Of a DNA stretch of 64,000 nucleotides, positions 63,813 to 64,000 are shown in pieces. This DNA comes from Dinoroseobacter sp049800775 (lineage in GTDB: Bacteria > Pseudomonadota > Alphaproteobacteria > Rhodobacterales > Rhodobacteraceae). The DNA is taken from contig NZ_JBNAFR010000003.1 of assembly GCF_049800775.1 (NCBI RefSeq), forward strand, positions 1 to 64,000. The letters are read 5' to 3'. The number at the start of each line of letters is the position of its first letter. Position 1 is the stretch's first letter. The notes under the pieces are model-generated. The model was given only the letters and a program-made list of their open reading frames with translations. It was not told the DNA's origin and did no database searches. The translations under genes and the position numbers were made by a program.

Positions 63813-64000
63813 ATGCGCCGAATTCTAGCTTTGTGGCTGATCCTTCCGATCATTCTGGCCGCCTGCACGCCGCCGCCGCCCACCCTGGGCCCGGATGGGC
63901 AACCCCTGCCCCGGGTCTATGATATCAACGCGTCCGATACCGGGCGGATCCAGTTCGCGATCCTCGATTCGGTCAATGTCCTGCGGCAGGCCGGAGGGCG
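63813..64000 (+). CDS. CAP-domain lipoprotein, 5' part
   Basis: Truncated by the window end. The product starts MRRILALWLILPIILAAC, a lipoprotein signal with lipobox LAAC (cysteine 18), then TPPPPTLGPDGQPLPRVYDI and QFAILDSVNVLRQAGG. The latter resembles the first helix of the CAP/SCP-like family in related bacteria. GAGGGGG lies before ATG 63813; an in-frame ATG at 63798 is also possible. Only the first 62 codons are visible, so the family call is tentative. Confidence 0.6.
   Translation, partial: MRRILALWLILPIILAACTPPPPTLGPDGQPLPRVYDINASDTGRIQFAILDSVNVLRQAGG

Overview
The window is a nearly complete photosynthesis gene cluster of an aerobic anoxygenic phototrophic alphaproteobacterium, most likely a member of the Roseobacter group of the Rhodobacteraceae. 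This rests on high G+C, the Rhodobacter-type gene blocks, the oxygen-dependent cyclase gene acsF with no bchE in view, pufC (tetraheme reaction-centre cytochrome) in place of pufX, crtA (spheroidenone pathway), the ppaA-ppsR regulator pair and a VPLPA-CTERM protein. No rRNA, tRNA, CRISPR array or transposase was recognised. The species cannot be named from the sequence alone.

Layout. 1-10 kb (flank): acetyl-CoA synthetase, a periplasmic peptide-type binding protein, proline iminopeptidase divergent from ubiG, a VPLPA-CTERM protein, a glycerophosphodiester phosphodiesterase and an ABC exporter. 9.7-12 kb: two tandem c2-like cytochromes and hemA. 12.1-26.5 kb, minus strand: bchFNBHLM-lhaA-puhABC-orf98-acsF-puhE, one long operon with many start/stop overlaps. 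26.5-33.1 kb, plus strand: ppaA, ppsR, bchG, a PucC-family gene, bchP, idi. 33.2-46.5 kb, minus strand: the superoperon crtEF-bchCXYZ-pufQBALMC followed by dxs, with an extra 57-codon ORF between bchX and bchY. 46.6-49 kb: crtD-crtC. 49-50.4 kb: lysE-type exporter, small membrane protein and MarR regulator. 50.4-53.6 kb: crtI-crtB-tspO. 53.7-55.3 kb: a non-photosynthetic insert (glutaredoxin, nitrilase-like hydrolase, MarR). 55.3-59.6 kb: crtA-bchI-bchD-bchO. 59.6-64 kb (flank): comF, a methyltransferase, hemH, a small secreted protein, an L,D-transpeptidase and the start of a CAP-domain lipoprotein.

How it works together. HemA and the Mg-chelatase, BchM, AcsF, BchLNB, BchF, BchXYZ, BchC, BchG and BchP take 5-aminolevulinate and protoporphyrin to phytylated bacteriochlorophyll a. 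Dxs and Idi supply isoprenoid units. CrtE, B, I, C, D, F and A make spheroidene/spheroidenone. PufBA, PufLM, PuhA and PufC form the LH1-reaction-centre complex, helped by PufQ, LhaA, PuhB, PuhC and PuhE. A soluble cytochrome c2 is encoded nearby.

Regulation. Eleven TGT-N12-ACA palindromes (the PpsR/CrtJ operator) lie in the hemA, bchF/ppaA, bchG, bchC, crtE/crtD, crtI and crtA upstream regions, so the ppsR and ppaA genes inside the cluster probably control most of it. The main unusual points are a probable 6-kb inversion that separated crtA from crtI, the extra ORF in the bchX-bchY gap, the missing conventional start codon of crtC, a repeat-like sequence inside bchB, predicted leaderless bchG and crtI mRNAs, and an orphan FNR box upstream of acsA.
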